The notes: generated from the sequence alone by a model not told the origin. Positions 14,485-26,339 are shown, numbered from the stretch's first letter. The stretch is DNA of 64,000 nucleotides from Gordionus sp. m RMFG-2023 (GCF_954871325.1 NC_088775.1:915473-979472); one strand, 5' to 3'. Made by a program: numbers and translations.

Positions 14485-15919
14485 ATGAGCAAGGCTATCA
14501 CAAATGTGTCAGGACCTGAATCCAAGAGGTCAATTCTAGACGATTTGAAAGAAGGACATCCATATGCTATTTTAACAGATGCATCAAATAAGAAAAATAT
14601 TAAAACATTTCCCCTGATCCTTCGCTATTTCAACAAGAATAAAGGCATTTCTATAAAACTATTGAAATTTTTTTCATCCGATAGTGAAAAATCCAACGAT
14701 ATAGCTAACCACATAATGGTAAATTTAGCTGATTCAGGGTTATCAATGAGTTGCATGTCAGCTTTCTGCGCTGATAATGCCTCTGTTAGTTTTGGCAAAA
14801 ATCAAAGTGTATTTACCGAATTGAGGCAGCACAATAATGAATTAATACCAATTGGCTCTATATGCCATATACTGCATAATTCTTGCAAGAAGGCAATGAA
14901 TGTACTATCTGTAGATGTCGAAGTAATTGTGATGAAATGTTTTAACGAATTTTTTCATCAACTAAAAGAGTCACTGAATTAAAAGAATTGGTGGAGTGGT
15001 CTGATTTAGAATGGTGTGAGTTGTTGCGATATGTACCTATCAGGTGGTTATCATTAATACCTGCCATCGAGAGAATTTTAAAATTTTACGAACCCTTAAA
15101 GAAATACTTCTTAAATAAAGATTTTAAAAGCTGTCCTAAAATTTTGAAAAATTTTTTCGAGGATGAAATGTCAGAAGCATATTTGGGATTAGTTTCACAT
15201 GTAGGAAATCTACTTCATGTAGTTAATATTCAGTTGCAATCAGAAGATTCTTTATTGATAAAGATTCACAAAATCATGCTACAGCTCTGTTCATCTCTAC
15301 AGTTAAAAATAGATAATAAATTTTATGGCGCTATTGCTAAAAATATCATATTAAAATGTTCAAATATTACTAATTAACGTATTTTTAAATGAAGCAAATA
15401 TTTTTTAAGACAATTTTGGAATATTTACAATCAAGATTTGATTTTAATAACTCTATTTACAAGTGTATAAATATTATGACTTTGGAACAGAAACCATCAT
15501 TTGATGGTTTTTAATTTAATAAATATATTAAAATTACCGATAGACATTGAAGCCTTGTTTGAAGAGATTGTAATTTTTTCCATTTTTTATGATTCGCCAG
15601 AATATTTAAAGTTAGATGGTCTAAAAGCAGAGGAGAAATGGGTGGAATTTTTTCGTAATAACGATAAATCCCCATGCTGGAAAAAATTTGCGAGTATGTT
15701 TTCTCCTTACCTCATTCTAATGCCTCATCGGAGCGCATTTTTAGCCTGATGAGGACTGCCTGGAGAAAGGAGAGAAATCGAATTGCTTTAACAACATTAG
15801 AGGCCGAGTTAATGGTTAAACAAAATTATAAAATGTCATGCCAGGAATTTTATAAATATCTTAATAACGACGGTAAACGTTTAGTTCCATTATTTAAATC
15901 TCAAATAAAATATAATTAA
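14485..15919 (+). pseudogene. hAT transposase, plus-strand copy, broken
   Basis: Reading frames at 14485-14982, 14988-15377, 15501-15749 and 15674-15919 follow one another as pieces of one protein. The first carries ILTDASNKKNIKTFPLIL, FCADNASVSFG and the H-containing ICHILHNSCKKA block of the RNase-H-like hAT core; the second has RYVPIRWLSLIPAIERIL. The last has the C-terminal hAT dimerisation motif: LPHSNASSERIFSLMRTAW, then KERNRIALTTLEAELMV. Breaks include a TAA at 14980-14982 with a shift to the next frame, a stop at 15375-15377 followed by a non-open stretch, and a frame change in the 15674-15749 overlap. The N-terminal zinc-finger part upstream of 14485 is eroded. Function, when whole: binding the TIRs and cutting and rejoining DNA. 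Confidence 0.88.
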
Positions 15920-15997
15920 CTATAACTATTTGACTTTCTATATTTTATAAAATCTTATTTGTACATTTGCTAAAAATCAAATAAATTTATTTTTTAC

Positions 15998-16960
15998 ATT
16001 GTAAAATTAATATTTTGAATATTTTAGCAAATCATAAAAATAAAGAAGCATTACAATCTCCTCAAACATGATATCATATTAAATCTTATTAATAATTATC
16101 CGATAATAGTAATAATATTCTTACTTTAGTATTTCTGCAGCATAATTTAGTGAACCTTTATTAAATTATATTCTTCTGATTGCAACTGCATATTAACAGC
16201 ATATAGTAGATTTCCTATATGTAAAATTCCTAAATATACTTGTGCCATTTATTTTTGAAAATTTTTTTCAAAATATTATGACAGCTTTTATAATCTATTT
16301 ATTTTTTAAAGGTTTGTAAAATTTTAAAATTCTACGATGGCGCGTATTAGGAGGAACCTGTCAACCAACATTATGCTGAATCAATTCTGTAAATATACTC
16401 TGGTTTTTACCAAATTCACTGAGGAATTATCAGATCAGAAAGATGCCATGCAATTCATTGGTAATGCCAAATCTGCCATATTTACCATTATATATGGTTA
16501 ACTATGTCTTTGGATATTTCATATCTGGAGAAATTTTTTTTAATAGTTTTATTGAAATGACATTAATTTTGTTGAAATAGGGGAGGATTTAATATCTCCT
16601 TATTAGATGCATCTGTTAGAATTGCATATGTTTGCACATCTTTCAAAACGTCAAGAATTGACCTTCTGGATTTATATCCTAAAACATTGATGATAGCCTT
16701 GCTCATTTTGTTCTACAAAGTATACTTTTCATTTATATTAGTCGTTAAATATTATGGAGAAAGATTCTACGAACATTGTGATGTTAAGTAGCTTTCTGAA
16801 TGCTGTACTGCATGATAGGTATTTACCATTTCCGCAACTGTAGTTGCATCTGTATTATTTCTTATTTTTGAAGAATATTTTTGTTTTGCAATAGATGTTG
16901 ATAGACTGCCCTGTACTGATTTATGCTTTGAAGATTTTTGATGCCTCAAAATATCATATT
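15998..16960 (-). pseudogene. hAT transposase, minus-strand partial copy
   Basis: Read on the minus strand this repeats the plus-strand copy: 16020-16080 mirrors 15545-15610, and 16150-16350 mirrors about 15050-15260, including the ATTTTAAAATTCTA block. The best open piece is 16767-16949 (60 codons), which preserves the N-terminal part lost in the plus copy (MRHQKSSKHKSVQGSLSTS and KIRNNTDATTVAEMVNTYHA). The dimerisation C-terminus is missing because this copy starts internally at the junction near 15998. Heavily decayed. Confidence 0.75.
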
Positions 16961-17261
16961 CCCTTCCCCCATTGTATTAACTAAATACTGTAGAACAACT
17001 TCCCCGCACTGATTATAATTATTTTTTACATTGTAAATTTAAAATTGTTTGTTTTTTTATAAAATCTTATTTATACATTAGCATAAAATATATTTTTTTT
17101 ACATTGTAAAATAACAATTTTTGATAAAATTTTATCTTGTTTACATTCTTTTGTATTTAAAAAAGATTGTTGGTTATTATTTTTAAACAAAATTAATATA
17201 TTATAATAAATCAATATGTTATTTTAATAATAAAGATAGTATTTAAGAAATTTTGTGTCGT

Positions 17262-17565
17262 ACTATAATTACCTATTTTGAAAAATAGTTGCGTATTTTA
17301 TTTTGGAAAATAGTTAACTATTTTATTTTGAAAAAGAGTTGGATATTTTATTTTGAAAAATAGTTGGCTATTTTATTTTGAAAAATAGTTGGCTATTTTA
17401 TTTTGAAAAATAGTTGGCTATTTTATTTTGAAAAATAGTTGGCTATTTTATTTTGAAAAATAGTTGGCTATTTTATTTTAAATAGTTGGCTATTTTATTT
17501 TAAGTTGGCTATTTTATTTTGAAAAATAATTACCTATTTTATTTTGGAAAATAGATTCGATTTTA
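17262..17565. repeat. 25-bp tandem array inside hAT element 1
   Basis: About eleven units of GAAAAATAGTTGGCTATTTT followed by ATTTT, with a few shortened units at the right. The related element at 49729-53857 has only about one unit-like stretch at the matching place (near 49920-49945), so the array grew after the two copies separated. Confidence 0.9.
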
Positions 17566-18310
17566 TATTTATAAAAAATAATAAGCGGATAACTAAGTAA
17601 TTCTCCTTCGGCCCGCAAATTTTTTTTTTTTAGCAATTTTCATATTTCTCCCACAATTTTTATATTACTCCCACAAAATACCGTATTTCTCCCACAATTT
17701 GAAAATTTTGACCTGGCAACCCTGCTCATAGGAGGAATAAAGGTCTACGACTGGTTAAAATATTGAGTTAGCCGTTTTATAATAACGGCTGATTTTTAAA
17801 TTTAAAAAAAACGCTCTAAAAAATTGTTTTAAAGTTGAAAAAATAACACTTGCCGCTAACATATATATATAAAATCATTATTAATTTTATTCAAATTTGT
17901 ATTTTTAATCCATGGGGAATATCGAAATGTCATAGTTGTAAATCATTTATTAAGATCGATTTTATTATTTCTAAAAAAATTTTGATTTGATCGAAAATTA
18001 AGTGTAGTGGGGGTAGAATTCCCTATGCTAAAAATTTCAGACAATTTTCTCCGTAAAGGTTTGTGTTTTTATATAAAAATAAATTGAAAGAAAAAAATAG
18101 ATTTCTAACATCGGAATGTATACCTTTGAAGCAATTGATTCATAGTAAAATATTGTGCAACTGATGGGGGTACTTTTAAATAATTTAATTTATCTATTGT
18201 TTTACTTCACCCATCCATTTCAAAAAAAAAGAACAATTACTTACAATCAAGACGGAAATATTTATTTTATTTTAACCAATATATTTTTAAAATTTTTATA
18301 TTTTTTTTGG

Positions 18311-18610
18311 TGGATTACGCTTTTAAATTTTAAAATTCATTATTTATCAAATGGAAGTATGGCCAAAAAAAGGTTTGGTTTGTATCTCATTTAAATTTTA
18401 TTTGGAGCATTATTAACAGATTGTGTTTGTAGATGAGAATATTGAGGATATTCTAAGAGAAATCAAATGTTTAAACACGACACATGACTAAATTTTAAGA
18501 AAATAATGAACAATTATTTAATTTTCTAGGACTTGCAAGGTCGATATTATTTTGTTTGATTTTGGATTCTGATAAAGATACGTGACATATAAGAATTATA
18601 TATTGATGAT
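18311..18610 (+). pseudogene. PB1-like small gene, decayed copy
   Basis: Sequence similarity to the gene at 19793 is visible in pieces: TGGATTACGCTTTTAAATTT near 18311, GAGAATATTGAGGATATTCT near 18437, and an exon-2 relic after an acceptor-like ttttctag at about 18530 with CTTGCAAGGTCGATATTATT and TTGGATTCTGATAAAGATAC. No frame stays open. It is the most decayed of the five cluster members. Confidence 0.7.
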
Positions 18611-18632
18611 AAGTATTTTTTTTTAAATAATA

Positions 18633-18828
18633 CTAGTGTGTGTTGTTAAACGGATCGTTCTCACCCGATATTTAGGAACGGCTAATTACATCCGGAAAAA
18701 TAATCATGCAAACCTGAAGATTTTTCTCATAGAAGGAACAAGGGTTTAAACATATGTTACCGAAATCGCTAAGGTTAGACAATATTTCTCTGGGTAAAAT
18801 ATTGAGTTCGAGCCATTTAACAACACTA
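18633..18828. mobile_element. MITE, GTTGTTAAACGG family
   Basis: Starts AGTGTGTGTTGTTAAACGGA and ends GAGCCATTTAACAACACT, with the AACCTGAAGATTTTTCTCAT core. It lies just downstream of the first decayed PB1-like copy. Confidence 0.75.
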
Positions 18829-19792
18829 ATATTAATGTATAAATTTTATTAGATCTGTCATAGATAGCCCTCAAATCAGGAATTTTGCTGAAATTGAATG
18901 AATAGGCCGCCAAAAATATACCTTTTTATAGTTATCATTTTGTTTTATTTTCTCTTCACGTTCCCTCAATAATTTTTGTGATAAACTCAAATGATATAAG
19001 TTTTTTTTCCTCAAAAAATATAATGAAACACTTACTTTCAGAAATTGACTTTTATAAAATTAATATGTATATTTATATATAGAGTAACGGTTTAACCTTA
19101 ATTTTTCCTACTGTGGCAACAAACCTAAATTTGATTATTTAGCCGTTCATTTATAGTATAAACTAGGTGTGCGTTCGATCATCGCGTTTTTATTTAACGC
19201 TTATCTAAATCAACAGTTTCTTCAATTTGTTTCAAAAATTTTTTTAAATATATGTAGCAAAATTTTTACTTCAGAAATTTTTATCATTTATATTGTAATA
19301 ATGTTTCATTAAGGCCTATTTAATTGGCTTGATTTTATAAATAAACGCTTCGTTAAAAATAAATAATCGCCTTAACATAACGCGATACGATGAATTTCTG
19401 CGGCAAATTAATATGGCTTAGCTAACTTTACTCGGCGCATTGAAAGGAAATTTGTGGATTATAGGAAGGAGGGGGGGGGGATTTAAAGTAGCCACATGAT
19501 TTAGTCTATAATAAGCATTTCACCTCCTTCCTAACATCCGTAATTAATTTTTTAATGTATCTTTATCCGGATACTTTTTTATACGAAGTATCGATATCTA
19601 GATTCATTTGAAAAGTATCTTTTAACCACTCTGCTAAAATTTGAATTAAACAAAACATCCATCACATTTTTTTAAAATTATTAATTATTATATTACCATA
19701 CAAAAAAAAACAAACAAAGGTACAATCACAATCTAGACAGAATTTTTTTTTAAAATTAATCGTTATTTTTTATTAATATTTTATTTATTTAT

Positions 19793-20332
19793 ATGGATTA
19801 CGATATAAATTTTAAAGTTCATTACGAAGTGAAATATGGAATGCCATCTACATTTACTAAGAGATTCGGATTGTATTGCAATGGGATTTCTTCCACATTC
19901 TCAAAGGCTCGTGTTGAAGATAAGAATATTGAGGACATTCGCAATGAAATCAAAGGTAAAAATCTTACCATAAAGTCTACCGAATACAAAGGTTTATTAG
20001 CAGACATATATATTATTTTCAAATAATAAATATTTCATAGATTTACAAGGCGACATGATTCTGATAGATATTGAGTCGAATAAAGATATGAAATACGTCG
20101 TTAAATTATTTGGCAGACGACTTATAGAATTCTATGTGAAGGGTAAAATATAATCGTCTCTTAAATCATTTTGAGTTTTATTAAATTTAATTTTAATTGC
20201 TTATTATAATCGATAAATTTTTTTTTTTAAATCTTAAAAGGTGAAAATACTGACCCTTTAAGCAATTTTGATGATGATACTGCCGAACTATTAGCAAAAA
20301 TAAAGTATGAATGGGATACCCAAATGCCCTAA
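19793..20332 (+). CDS. Small PB1-like domain protein, copy 1 (three exons)
   Basis: Exons 19793-19991, 20041-20142 and 20241-20332 join in phase (1, 1) to a 130-residue protein with good acceptors (tttcatag, cttaaaag). Residues 1-66 come from exon 1 (MDYDINFKVHYEVKYG, then a basic KRFG) and the splice falls inside EYK-DLQGDMILIDIESNKDM. That last stretch fits the acidic OPCA motif of PB1 domains (Y-x-D-x-x-G-D-x8-10-E/D-x-D), and the basic FKVHY start fits the first PB1 strand. PB1 domains pair front to back through these basic and acidic faces, so this would be an almost stand-alone adaptor or oligomerising domain; that role is inferred. The acidic tail (about residues 101-130) has no motif I know. 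This is the best preserved member of the cluster and the only one with the long C-terminus. Confidence 0.75.
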
Positions 20333-22303
20333 CAAAATGACATTTTTATGAATATTTTTTATGTATTTTGTTTATTTCATTAATATCAGGAGAATTTTGT
20401 AATTAAAATCAAATTATCGAAAAAAATTATAATTGAAATTACTCTGACTCTTATTGTAAATGAAAATTTATAAACCTAAAGCCAATTTTTTTGATCCATA
20501 TTTTTTACGAATTCCAATAAAGAAAATGTATCATCCGTCTATTATCCGATCTAGTTATTCGTATGATTTCAAATTATTTGAAATAATTGGCGGATATTCG
20601 AAATAATTCGCGCAAAATTTTTTGAATGATTCTTAAGTATTTTAACATGTTGATGTTATTATTTCAGTAAGAATACCAAAAATGCATATATTAGACAGAA
20701 TTTTTTAGTATAAATGATATGGTGTCTCATAGTGCTTCTTAAAAGTTTCCTATTAGATGTTATACTTTTTAAATGCTAAAGTTGTTTTTAAGTGTGCTGA
20801 GAGCTGCTCTCGGAGTATCTTAGAAAATTTATTTGGCCTACCTTCATTTTTTTTTCTTAATTTGGCACTTCTAAAATTTATATTCTAACTAATTTTTTTT
20901 AAAAAAATTTTTGCATTTCTATTACATTCCAAATTGCATAATTTAACGATGGACTAAATCGCGATGAATTCCAAAAAAGGAATCATTCATAGGTGCGCTA
21001 TACGATTTTGAGCATTTGTGGACAAGTGTTGGACATCTCTTAAAAAAATCTTGAGATTTAGGCAAAAAAATTTCTGGCTAAAATAATGAGTTAGCCATTT
21101 TTAAATACAACTCTACTGTCAAATCAACATATCGCAATTTGCTAAATAAAAACCATTTTTTTTAAAAAAAACTTTATTTATCTGTCATATGATTGGCTAA
21201 ATTATTTTTAAAATATTTTTATTATCGAAAACCATTGGTTGTTTATTTTTACACATATTTTTGTTTAAAATATTTTTTAAATAAGGGGCAAGGCAAGTTG
21301 GGTAGAAAAAAAATCTTTGTGGATTATAAAGATGCCGTGTGCAGATTTGAGATTTAGATACCTTCTCCACTTTGTTTTTCCTACTTTCATTGGGTACTTT
21401 TAATGACTTATATAAAATTTATTTTAACAGATGATTCTTCTCTCAATGGTCACAATTACTTATAAGCTTTTTAGTCTAATTACATATTATCTGAGCGTAC
21501 AATTGACTCAAATATTTTAGAAAATTTTAAAAAGATTATTCAATAGATTTATATTTTCTCACTACTTCAAATAAATTCATGTAGATATCTAATCTTCCGT
21601 AAATTGGGTCTTCCTAGATTTAACATATTTTGAGGGTCGCGTTCAAAAACGCTCTATGGGCTGGGTATTCATGCTTCAATTAACCGGATTCACAAAATAA
21701 ATATTATTTTCGAATTTAAACATTTTAATTTCACTAAAAAAAATATTTGAATTTTAAAAAATTCATTTTTTTTGAAATTCATTTAAATTAAAAATATGTA
21801 AAAATTTAAGACCTTTCCATATTTTTGTAACAAAATTAATTATATTTAATATTAAAAAAAAATTAAATAAAAATAAATTTCAAAAATTATATTAAAAGTA
21901 TCTGAAAATAGTTACAGTTACTAAATTTTTGTATCTTGAAACCTTAACGACTCTGATAAAACTATGGCTACTAGAAGATTTGGAAAAAAAACACACTTTC
22001 CTTTGCTTCCCTCGATGTTGGGTGGTAATTTTTTTCTGTTGTTTTTTTAAAAAATTATTTTATCGTTATTTTTTGAACCCATTGTTTTAATTGTTTTTTA
22101 TTTTCAAATTTATCATTATAAAAAAAACCTATTATATTAAATTATTACAAAATTCTATATTGGTGTTTTTGGAGTATATTATTTATATTTATGTCTAGCT
22201 TATTATTCATTATTAACATTATGACTTTGCACAAACTAGGCAACACAAATAACTAATTAGACAAGAAATATTTATTTAATTTATTTTAATTTAAAAAAAT
22301 TAT
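20333..22303. other. AT-rich spacer between PB1-like genes
   Basis: It contains a fragment of the GTTGTTAAACGG MITE family (about 20998-21112: TGAGTTAGCCATTTTTAAAT near the right). It also holds a block at 20838-20960 repeated at 24132-24250 (ACATTCCAAATTGC with ATAATTTAACGATG shortly after). The block at 21930-22300 is repeated upstream of the third gene at 25350-25715. These repeats mark tandem duplication of gene-plus-spacer units. Confidence 0.65.
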
Positions 22304-22769
22304 ATGTCTTACGATTTAGATTTTAAAGTTCGTTACATAGTGAATCAAGGCAAATCATTTATTAGAAGATTTGGAACGAATTACAAAGCTGTTAATTTAA
22401 CAAATTCTTTCCCAGAATATATTGACGATATTCAAAATCAAATCAAATATAAAAATGTTACCGTAATATCCACAGAATACAAAGGTTAAATTCTTTTAAA
22501 TAATAAGTAAAATTAATTTTGAAATTTCTAGATTTGGAAGGTTATGATATTGTGTTTGATGTGGAATCCAAAAGAGATGTTAAATATATTGCTGATTTAT
22601 TTTATGGAAGTAGAAGACTTATAACAATTTTTGTAAAATGTATACCATGTATATTTTCATTTCTAAATATTTTGTTTGCTAATAATCAGATTATATTTAC
22701 AACATTCATATCTTTATATAACAAAATAAAAAAGGCGAAAAGATGGTCGACATTAAGAGCTGCAATTGA
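22304..22769 (+). CDS. Small PB1-like domain protein, copy 2 (three exons)
   Basis: Exons 22304-22484, 22532-22639 and 22735-22769 give about 107 residues. The first strand is YDLDFKVRYIVNQGKSFIRR; the exon junction again splits the OPCA-like stretch EYK-DLEGYDIVFDVESKRDV. The first intron begins GTTAAA and ends TTTCTAG; the third exon follows AAAAAAG and gives only a short tail (CEKMVDIKSCN) before TGA. The same short tail occurs in copy 3, so the shortened C-terminus predates their duplication. Exon 2 also stays open through its donor, so an intron-retained form would be longer. Closest to copy 3 among the cluster. Confidence 0.7.
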
Positions 22770-22978
22770 TAGCGATTGGATCAAAATTTATGCCAAAATA
22801 CCGAATAAATAGGGCTACCCAAAAATGTACTAATAAAATACCTTTTATAAATTTTGGTTTTGTATTTATTATATATTTTGTGAATAACTTGTTTTCCTCA
22901 AACATAAAAGGAATTTATTCGAAAATTGATTTTTTAAAAATCAATTTGTGTTTTCATATCTGTAATTTTGTAAATGGT

Positions 22979-23290
22979 ATGATTAGTTTCTAAAGCCTAT
23001 TAAATACGAAAACAATAATATAATAATTATAAAGTATGGAGTAATGATTTTATTTTTCGGAATAATATATATCCGGAACGCTAAGACATGTCAGCTTTAT
23101 AGAAGCAAATAAGTTTCAAGACTAGATGTTTTTAATGGTAATCAAGTTTAAGTGTGTCAAAGTAGGAAATGACGGTGAGTCAATTATGAAACGCGACGGA
23201 TAAGCGTTGACACCTATCGTCTAAGAATGTCCAGTAGATATTTTTGGAACATTTGTGTAGGACACTATATCATGATATATATCAATAAAT
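22979..23290. repeat. Block present inverted at 26340-26700
   Basis: Runs from GATTAGTTTCTAAAGCCTAT to TATCATGATATATATCAATA. The same block appears reverse-complemented after copy 3 of the PB1-like genes (CATTCTTAGACGATAGGTGC and ACTCACCGTCATTTCCTACT are shared). It lies in equivalent 3' flanks of two duplicated genes but in opposite orientation. Confidence 0.8.
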
Positions 23291-23646
23291 TGCCTTTGTC
23301 GTGAGATATAAGTGCTTTTTTAGTTGACATTGGGAAAAATATCAAATAGGTAAATTTCTATTTGGGCAATATGTGTAAAAATTCTTGTCTTCCTAAATAT
23401 TTATTAAATAATTTAATGTTATTTGAGATTTGTGAAAATTATTTGTATAAAACATTTTTTTAAATTTTGAAATCGATAAATGAAGATTTTTGAAGAATTT
23501 AGATATCGAATCGAATATTCGAGAAATCGGATAAAGTTTTTATTATTCGCACGAATAAGAAAGTATTTTACTCGACGATACAAATTAATAAGAAAAAAAA
23601 AGTATCTTTATGATGGATATATTTTTTTGTGACTAGTAAGATGAAC

Positions 23647-23978
23647 CAATGACATATAATAATACCTAGACTGACGATTCATTCATTAAAATGCATTTTT
23701 AAGCGTCGTTAAAAGCAAATCAGCTGGACCCGCCATTTTGGTAACCTTTATAATAATTATTTTCATGTTAAAAACTAATATTAAATTGATAACTTACTTT
23801 CTTATTATCTCTATGATCAGGCAATTCTTTAATAAAGTTTGCATCAGATATAAAATTAGGCTCTCGTTTTAAATTTTAATATTTATTACAGTAACCAAGA
23901 TGGCGTCTCTAGCTGATTTGTATTGATGTTCACTTTTAATGAATGAATCGTCAGTCTAGGTATTATTATATGTCATTG
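23647..23978. mobile_element. MITE, CAATGACATATAAT family (copy 2), complete with target duplication
   Basis: The ends match exactly over at least 40 bases: CAATGACATATAATAATACC continuing into TAGACTGACGATTCATTCAT, and the same on the opposite strand at the right. The 8-bp duplication AGATGAAC flanks it (23639-23646, 23979-23986). The duplicated locus at about 29141-29150 has a single AGATGAAC and no insertion. An 8-bp duplication and a CA start suggest a hAT-driven MITE. Confidence 0.95.
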
Positions 23979-25717
23979 AGATGAACTATCAAAATTCATC
24001 TAGAGAAAAAACACATCTTTATAAGATTGAGAATCTTTAAGAATTTATGAACTAAAACCTTCTCTATAAATTATACCGTCCGGTCAGCAGAACGGGTGCT
24101 GCTGCTAGATTCCTACAGTACAAGAGAGCGGTAACCTTCATTTTTTTTCTTACTTTGGCACGCCTGAAATTTATATTATGACAAATTAAAATTGTTTTTT
24201 GATAGCATTTCTAATACATTCCAAATTGCGATAATTTAACGATGCACTAAGTAACGAAAAGTATCTAATTCAATGAGGTAATACGATTGACGCGTCAAAT
24301 ATCATTAAATAAAATGGCTAAATAAGGTCTAGAATGACTAAATCACTGATCATTCCAATATTGGCTAAATTAAACTGCCTGAAATATTCATTCATTTGAT
24401 TGAATAACAAACGCTCAATTTGTAAGCACTTATTAAGATATCAAATTTATTTTATCAAAATTAAAATGAATATATGGAGAAATGACAAAACATTTTGCTT
24501 TTACAAATTTTATGGCATTACTTTTTTTGAAAAAAAACATTTACTAGTTTTACTAAATTTTAGCAGATTGCTACTATACTTTCACTTTGCAGTAACTAAC
24601 GCATATTAAACTTCTTACCTGCAATATAAAAAATTTTCATTTAAATGAGAAGAATGTAATGTAGCAGCTTTGAAGTTAAATTAAATCCATTATTACTTAT
24701 CAATTTTTGTAACTATTGACAATATATACTAAAAATATATATATCTAAAAATAAATTAGCTCCAAAATGTATTCATTCTTGTAGATACAATAGTATTATA
24801 TTTTTTTTAATTTTACCTTTCTTAGATAATTCTATTATTTTAAAACTGATGTTTTCCCTGTGGTCCAGTCCGGACCCTGGACTACGTCTGTCATTTTAAA
24901 AAAATATTTAAAACTGGTTTAGCGCCAGTGGTTTTTTTTTGTAAGGAAGCCGACAAAACCTTGTAACCCTGAGAAAAGAATAATAAAGGGGGGGGGGGGT
25001 ACTAAGCTTTCTAGTTGTTTAATTATGTATAAATTATACAAAATGTAACAAATAACTAATTTTTACAAATTTTTTAAAATTAGGAATTCTTGCAATTAAT
25101 AGATTTCCAAATCGCAATAATAATTCTTTTAAATATACTCAAAGGCTATAAATGGATTGACAAATAAATATTTTTAAACATTAATTCTAACTATCAAAAT
25201 ATTTAAAAAATTCTGAAAAATTACGTTACAAAAATTTTTGTAAGTGTAATAAACTTAAGAGAAATTATGAAACGAATTTAACTCAAAATTAATTATTTTT
25301 AAGATAAAATAATTTTCAAAACTATCTTAAAGAATAACTAAAAATAATTACAGTTACTAAATTTTTGTATCTTGACACCTTAACGACTCTGATTAAAATA
25401 AGCTACATAAGATTTGAAAAAACACTTTCTTTTGTTTCCCTCGATGTTGGGTGGTAATTTTTTTTCTGTTTTTTTTTAAATTATTTTATCGTTATTTTTT
25501 TGAACGCATTGTTTTATTTGTTTTTTTCATAAATTTATCATTATATAAAAAACCTATATTAAATTGGAATATTTTATTTATTTATATCTAGCATATTATT
25601 CATTATTAAACTTTATGACTTTGCTCAAAAAATAGTCAACACAAATAATTAATCAGACAAGAATTATTTATTAATTTATTTTAATTTAATAATTTTTAAA
25701 AATTTTTTTTTATTTTT

Positions 25718-26172
25718 ATGACTTATAGTTATAATTTTAGAGTACATTACCAAGTGAATACAGGCGGTCATTTTATTAGAAGATTTGGAACGAATTTCAA
25801 TAAAGATTCGACAAATTCTATTCCAGAATATATTTACGATATTCAAAATCAAATCAAATGTAAAAATGTTACCATAATGTCGACAGAATACAAAGGTTAA
25901 ATTCTTTTAAATAATAATAAGAATTTTGAAATTACTAGATTCAGAGAAGGAGATGATTGTGTTTGATCTAGAATCCGGTAGAGATATTTTATATATTACT
26001 CATTTAATTCAAAGTAGCAGTCCTATGGAAATTTATGTAAAGTGTAAGTATAAAGTATTTAATTTCTAAAAAAAATTTGTTGCTAATAATCAGATTATTT
26101 ACAATATATTCATATCTTTATAACAAAATAAACATAGGCGAAAAGACGGTCGACATTAAGAGGTGCAATTGA
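25718..26172 (+). CDS. Small PB1-like domain protein, copy 3 (three exons)
   Basis: Exons 25718-25895, 25939-26043 and 26138-26172 give about 105 residues. The start is MTYSYNFRVHYQVNTGGHFI, and the OPCA-like region reads EYK-DSEKEMIVFDLESGRDI, with the G-D pair of the motif replaced by K-E. The second intron has a consensus GTAAGT donor. Exon 1 shares DIQNQIK and the aligned surrounding sequence with copy 2 and the upstream 350 bases are alike, so these two arose by duplication of about 3.4 kb. If the acidic face is needed for pairing, the loss of the Asp could weaken it; that is inference. Confidence 0.68.
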
Positions 26173-26339
26173 TGGTGATTGGTTCAAAATTTATGCCAAA
26201 ATACCGAATAACGAATGTACTAATTAAATACCTTTTATAAATGTTATTTGTTTTGCGTTTATCATTATGTAGATGAGAATAACTTACTTTTATATAATGA
26301 ATTTTTGTTTTCCTCAAAAATAAAATGAATTTATTCGAA

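Larger units (their letters stand above)
14036..17724 (+). mobile_element. hAT transposon with two tail-to-tail transposase copies (element 1)
   Basis: The ends are CAGGGTTGCCA and TGGCAACCCTG, typical of hAT elements, flanked by the 8-bp target duplication CTCATAGG (14028-14035 and 17725-17732). CTCCCACAATTTT motifs repeat inside both ends. A plus-strand transposase lies at 14485-15919 and a partial minus-strand copy at about 15998-16960, so the two copies converge. A 25-bp tandem array sits near the right end. A second copy of the same composite lies at 49729-53857 in the opposite orientation. The transposase is broken, so mobility now would need another source of enzyme. Confidence 0.9.
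13962..17785. mobile_element. MITE split by a hAT insertion
   Basis: Left part 13962-14035 has the family start TAGTGTTGTT and core AAGATTTCGCTCATAGG. Right part 17725-17785 resumes with CTCATAGGAGGAATAAAGG and ends near ATTGAGTTAGCCGTTTTATA. Dropping the hAT element and one CTCATAGG copy gives a continuous family core, so the transposon landed in an existing MITE. Confidence 0.85.

Noticed and set aside
17262-17565. Possible CRISPR-like array
   Set aside because: Units are contiguous 25-bp repeats without unique spacers, in a eukaryotic transposon.
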